Shown here: positions 34,591-37,455 of the stretch, piece by piece
Layout of the letters: the number at the start of each line of letters is the position of its first letter
Numbering within the stretch: the first letter of the stretch is position 1
From: Rubellimicrobium roseum
GTDB lineage: Bacteria > Pseudomonadota > Alphaproteobacteria > Rhodobacterales > Rhodobacteraceae
Assembly: GCF_006152145.1 (NCBI RefSeq)
Contig: NZ_VDFV01000040.1
Location: 1 to 37,455, forward strand
Length of the DNA: 37,455 nucleotides
Reading direction: 5' to 3'
Position numbers and translations under genes: made by a program
The notes under the pieces: model-generated
Databases searched by the model: none
Told to the model about the DNA's origin: nothing
What the model saw: the letters and a program-made list of their open reading frames with translations, nothing else

Positions 34591-35627
34591 CCGCGCCGGT
34601 CGCGCTGGATCGCGTGGGCCACAGCTTCGGGCCGCAGCGGGTGCTGCGCGACATCGGGCTGGAGATCGCGGCGGGGGAATATGTCGTGCTGCTGGGTCCC
34701 TCGGGCTGCGGCAAGACCACGCTGCTGTCGATCCTGGGCGGCTTCCTGCGACCCGACGAGGGGCGGGTGCTGATCGACGGGAGAGACGTGACCGCCTTGC
34801 CGCCTGCGAAGCGGCCGACCACAACGGTGTTCCAGGACTACGCGCTGTTCCCGCACATGACCCTGCGGGACAACGTGGGCTTCGGGTTGCGCATGGCCGG
34901 GGTCGCCAAGGCGACTCGGCACCAGATGGCCGAGCGGCAGCTCGCGCTCGTGGGGCTGGAGAGGGCCGGGGGCAAGCGACCGCACGAGGTGTCGGGCGGA
35001 CAGCGGCAGCGCGTGGCGCTCGCGCGCGCCCTGGCGGTGGAGCCCGATGTGCTGCTCCTCGACGAGCCGCTGGGGGCGCTGGACCTGAAGCTGCGCCGCG
35101 TGATGCAGGACGAGCTCAAAGCGATCCAGCGGCGGGTGGGAACGACCTTCGTTCACGTCACACACGACCAAGAGGAGGCCATGGCCATCGCCGACCGGAT
35201 CGTGGTGATGAACGCCGGGAGGATCGAGGACCAGGGCCCGCCCGACCGGGTTTACCGTCGTCCGGCCAGCCTCTTCACTGCCGGTTTCATGGGCGAGATG
35301 AACCGCATCCCGGCCCGACGCGGCCCCAATGGGATCGAGACGCGACTGGGCGTGCTGCCTGTCGCCGTGCCGGGGAGCGCGCCCCGGCTGACTGTGTGCC
35401 TGCGGCCCGAGGCACTGTGGGACGGGGCCGGCGACTGGGATCTCGGACCCGCGCAGGTAGAGGACACGGCCTTCTTCGGCACGCATTTCCGGGCCCATCT
35501 GGTGCCCGAGCGCGCACCCGACCTGCGACTCGTCGCTCATTTCCCGCCCGCCCAAGCGCCGGAGCCCGTGGTGCGTCTCTCGGTCGACTCGCAGGAACTG
35601 TCCATTTTTCCGGAGGGGTCGCCGTGA
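34587..35627 (+). CDS. PotA-like ABC importer ATPase
   Basis: This 346-residue ATPase has Walker A GPSGCGKT at 37-44, signature VSGGQRQRVAL, Walker B VLLLDEPLGALD and switch histidine in VTHDQEEA. A C-terminal TOBE domain (from about 240) with VCLRPEAL follows. It couples ATP hydrolysis to the PotB/PotC-like channel. Its start overlaps the permease stop (ATGA at 34587-34590), and its own stop overlaps the GTG of the hydrolase gene. Confidence 0.93.
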   Translation: MTAPVALDRVGHSFGPQRVLRDIGLEIAAGEYVVLLGPSGCGKTTLLSILGGFLRPDEGRVLIDGRDVTALPPAKRPTTTVFQDYALFPHMTLRDNVGFGLRMAGVAKATRHQMAERQLALVGLERAGGKRPHEVSGGQRQRVALARALAVEPDVLLLDEPLGALDLKLRRVMQDELKAIQRRVGTTFVHVTHDQEEAMAIADRIVVMNAGRIEDQGPPDRVYRRPASLFTAGFMGEMNRIPARRGPNGIETRLGVLPVAVPGSAPRLTVCLRPEALWDGAGDWDLGPAQVEDTAFFGTHFRAHLVPERAPDLRLVAHFPPAQAPEPVVRLSVDSQELSIFPEGSP

Positions 35628-36355
35628 TCCGCGCCCGGCCAGAGGAGTGGTATGCGCTGGAGCGCAAGGACGACGGAATTACTCTGATCTCGGAGCCTTG
35701 GATCAAGGAGTTCTATCGCTGCAACATGTGGCACATTCGAGGACGCGACCGCGACCTCTTGGTCGACAGCGGCATGGGCGTGGTGCCGCTGCGCGAATGG
35801 GTGCCGCTGGTGACGGAGAAGCCACTGCTGGCTGTGGCCAGCCACACGCATTTCGACCACATGGGCGCGCATCACGAGTTCGAGAATCGCGCCGTCCACG
35901 CGCACGAAGCCAAGATCCTGGCCGAGCCCACGCGGGTCGCGACGCTCGCAGATCCCTACGTGACCGACGAAATCTTCGACCGGCTCCCGCCAGAGCCCTA
36001 TTCTTCGGCGCTCTATCAGGTGAAGGCCGCGCCGGCGACGCAGCTCTTGGACCATGGCGACACCTTGGACCTGGGCGACCGGCGGCTGGAGGTGATCCAC
36101 ACGCCGGGGCATTCACCGGGTGGCATCGCGCTGTGGGAGGCGGCAACGGGAACGCTGTTCTCGGGCGACATCGTCTATGACGGGCCGCTGATCGAGGACA
36201 CCTACCACGCTGACGCGACCGACTACGTGGCCTCGATGCGGCGGCTGCTCGATTTGCCGGTGCGCGTCGTCCATGGCGGCCACTTCCCGAGCTATGACGG
36301 GGCGCGCCACCGCCGGATCGTCGAGGACTGGCTACGGGGTAGGGGGGTGGCGTGA
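35624..36355 (+). CDS. Metallo-beta-lactamase-fold hydrolase
   Basis: This 243-residue protein of the metallo-beta-lactamase superfamily has the metal motif HTHFDH (in ASHTHFDHMGAH), the second-site histidine in HTPGHSPGG, the bridging aspartate in FSGDIVYDG and the last histidine in VVHGGHFPSYD. All ligands for a dinuclear metal site are therefore present. The start is a GTG overlapping the ATPase stop (GTGA), with GGAGGGG upstream, so it is translated with the importer. It likely hydrolyses an ester, lactone, amide or thioester in the imported compound. The substrate is unknown; no signal peptide is seen. Confidence 0.9.
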   Translation: MIRARPEEWYALERKDDGITLISEPWIKEFYRCNMWHIRGRDRDLLVDSGMGVVPLREWVPLVTEKPLLAVASHTHFDHMGAHHEFENRAVHAHEAKILAEPTRVATLADPYVTDEIFDRLPPEPYSSALYQVKAAPATQLLDHGDTLDLGDRRLEVIHTPGHSPGGIALWEAATGTLFSGDIVYDGPLIEDTYHADATDYVASMRRLLDLPVRVVHGGHFPSYDGARHRRIVEDWLRGRGVA

Positions 36356-36383
36356 TCCGTCGGCGCGCGCGGGGACCGGGGCC

Positions 36384-37274
36384 ATGATCGTTCGCAACAA
36401 GCCGCGGATCTGGGAACTGGCCTTTGCGCTGCGAGGATCGGTGCTCACGCACATCGCGGCGCCGCTCCTCTCCCTCATGGCGATCGCCGCGGCTGCCGTC
36501 TGGATCGAGCAGCGCTTCCACCCGCTGCCCGAGGTGGAGGCGGCCCCATTCACCGTCTTCGGAATTGCGTTGTCGCTGTTCCTCGGCTTTCGCAATAATG
36601 CCGCCTACGACCGCTGGTGGGAAGCGCGGCGGCTCTGGGGCGGGCTTCTGTCCGATCTGCGCAACCTCGCGCGCGAGGCGGAGATCTTCGTTCGCGACGA
36701 GGCGCCGCGCCGCGAGATGCTGGAAGTAGCGCTGGTCTTCCTGCACCTGCTCAAGGGGAGCCTGCGGCGGCAGGAGCACGACCCCGAGGTCCGGGCGCAG
36801 GCCAACGACCTGCTCGACGTCGCCAACCCGCCGGATGCGGCGCTGGACCGGCTAGGTCGCCTGATCGCCGCGGCGCTGGAGCGGGGCCGGATCGACGGCT
36901 TCGGGGCGCGGACGCTGAGCGCACGGTTGTCGAGCATGGCGCTTCAGCAGGCCGGATGCGAGAGGATCGCCGGAACACCGCTGCCCTATGTCTATTCGTT
37001 GCTGATCTATCGGACGACTTATCTCTACTGCCTTCTGCTGCCCCTGGCGCTGATCGGGCCGGCGGGCTGGCTCACTCCGCTCTTCGTGGGGGTGGCCGCC
37101 TATGTCTTCCTCGGGCTGGCCGAAGTGTCCGAGGAGCTCAGCCAACCTTTCGGGGACCACGTGAACGCGCTGCCCCTCGACGCGATCTGCCGCGCCGCCG
37201 AGATCAGCCTCGCCTCGCATCTGGGCCGGCCGGCGCCCCCGCCGATCCTGCCGCGCAACTATCACCTCACCTGA
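36384..37274 (+). CDS. Bestrophin-family membrane protein
   Basis: This 296-residue protein belongs to the bacterial bestrophin/UPF0187 family of anion or cation channels. It has membrane segments near 17-38 and 53-67, then the family hallmark LGFRNNAAYDRWWEARRLWG near 67-86 and a conserved segment GTPLPYVYSLLIYRTTYLYC near 205-225. Two C-terminal membrane segments and the conserved EELSQPFGDHVNALPLDAI motif follow. All are expected in a homopentameric channel. The ATG at 36384 has only a weak G-rich ribosome binding site. It lies 28 bases after the hydrolase gene, possibly read from the same transcript but probably functionally separate. Confidence 0.92.
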   Translation: MIVRNKPRIWELAFALRGSVLTHIAAPLLSLMAIAAAAVWIEQRFHPLPEVEAAPFTVFGIALSLFLGFRNNAAYDRWWEARRLWGGLLSDLRNLAREAEIFVRDEAPRREMLEVALVFLHLLKGSLRRQEHDPEVRAQANDLLDVANPPDAALDRLGRLIAAALERGRIDGFGARTLSARLSSMALQQAGCERIAGTPLPYVYSLLIYRTTYLYCLLLPLALIGPAGWLTPLFVGVAAYVFLGLAEVSEELSQPFGDHVNALPLDAICRAAEISLASHLGRPAPPPILPRNYHLT

Positions 37275-37284
37275 CAGCGCCTCG

Positions 37285-37304
37285 GGTCCGAACGTGTCCG
37301 GACC
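37285..37304. terminator. Hairpin after the bestrophin-family gene
   Basis: GGTCCG (37285-37290) pairs perfectly with CGGACC (37299-37304) across an eight-base loop, ten bases after the stop codon. No T-tract follows, so it is a weak terminator candidate. The rest of the window to 37455 holds no gene I can support. Confidence 0.35.
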
Positions 37305-37455
37305 GGCATTGCCGCTGGGTCATATGCAATTCATGTATTTGGCTCTTGCGGACTGCGGTGACACTCCGTAGATAGCGCGTCACTGGACGGACGGCGGTGA
37401 CGCTTCGGTCTGGGCCACATCGGATGGTTGATCTGGCGGGGTGCGGACAGGGGTT

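Overview
The window is high-GC bacterial DNA with dense, mostly ATGA/GTGA-overlapping operons, LacI-, GntR/FCD- and TetR-type regulators and four ABC-type import gene sets. Together with the carboxyspermidine-type polyamine genes, this points to an alphaproteobacterium, probably of the Rhodobacterales. That placement rests on style and gene content only; no marker gene is present. No rRNA, tRNA, CRISPR array or intact insertion sequence was seen.

Layout. 1-487: lower-GC stretch with no recognisable gene. 488-6488: a lysine 2,3-aminomutase-family radical SAM enzyme (minus), a carboxynorspermidine/carboxyspermidine decarboxylase and dehydrogenase pair (plus), a tiny membrane ORF (minus), a MOSC protein and a short Hsp70-like ATPase (plus). 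6499-16131: a carbohydrate locus in which a LacI regulator (plus) diverges from a minus-strand run of MalK/UgpC-type ATPase, two permeases, a solute-binding protein, a family 2 glycoside hydrolase and an iron-type alcohol dehydrogenase. 16135-18101: a polytopic membrane protein (minus) and a small membrane-anchored protein (plus), both without assigned function. 18110-30895: a D-apiose catabolic locus. 31032-31875: two small minus-strand genes, including a short TetR-like regulator. 31932-36355: a PotD/PotB/PotC/PotA-like importer operon ending in a metallo-beta-lactamase-fold hydrolase. 36384-37274: a bestrophin-family membrane protein.

The centrepiece is 18110-30895. A ribose-type ABC importer with two different permeases is co-transcribed with a Gfo/Idh/MocA dehydrogenase (ApsD candidate), a RuBisCO-like protein (OiaT/OiaX candidate) and a DUF1537 kinase (OiaK candidate). 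A divergent pair encodes an ApnO-type oxidoisomerase and a xylose-isomerase-like TIM barrel (OiaC candidate). A convergent gene encodes a 608-residue ApnL-type D-apionate lactonase. Read together this is D-apiose -> apionolactone -> apionate -> 3-oxo-isoapionate -> 4-phosphate -> RuBisCO-like cleavage. A GntR/FCD regulator sits between the two wings, and three near-identical 15-bp dyads (consensus RCTGGTATSAYGAGY) lie upstream of apsD, gntR and apnO, so the regulon can be read from the sequence. Neither tetrulose-phosphate isomerase needed after an OiaX or OiaC reaction is present in the window, which favours an OiaT-type RuBisCO-like protein and leaves the role of the TIM-barrel gene open.
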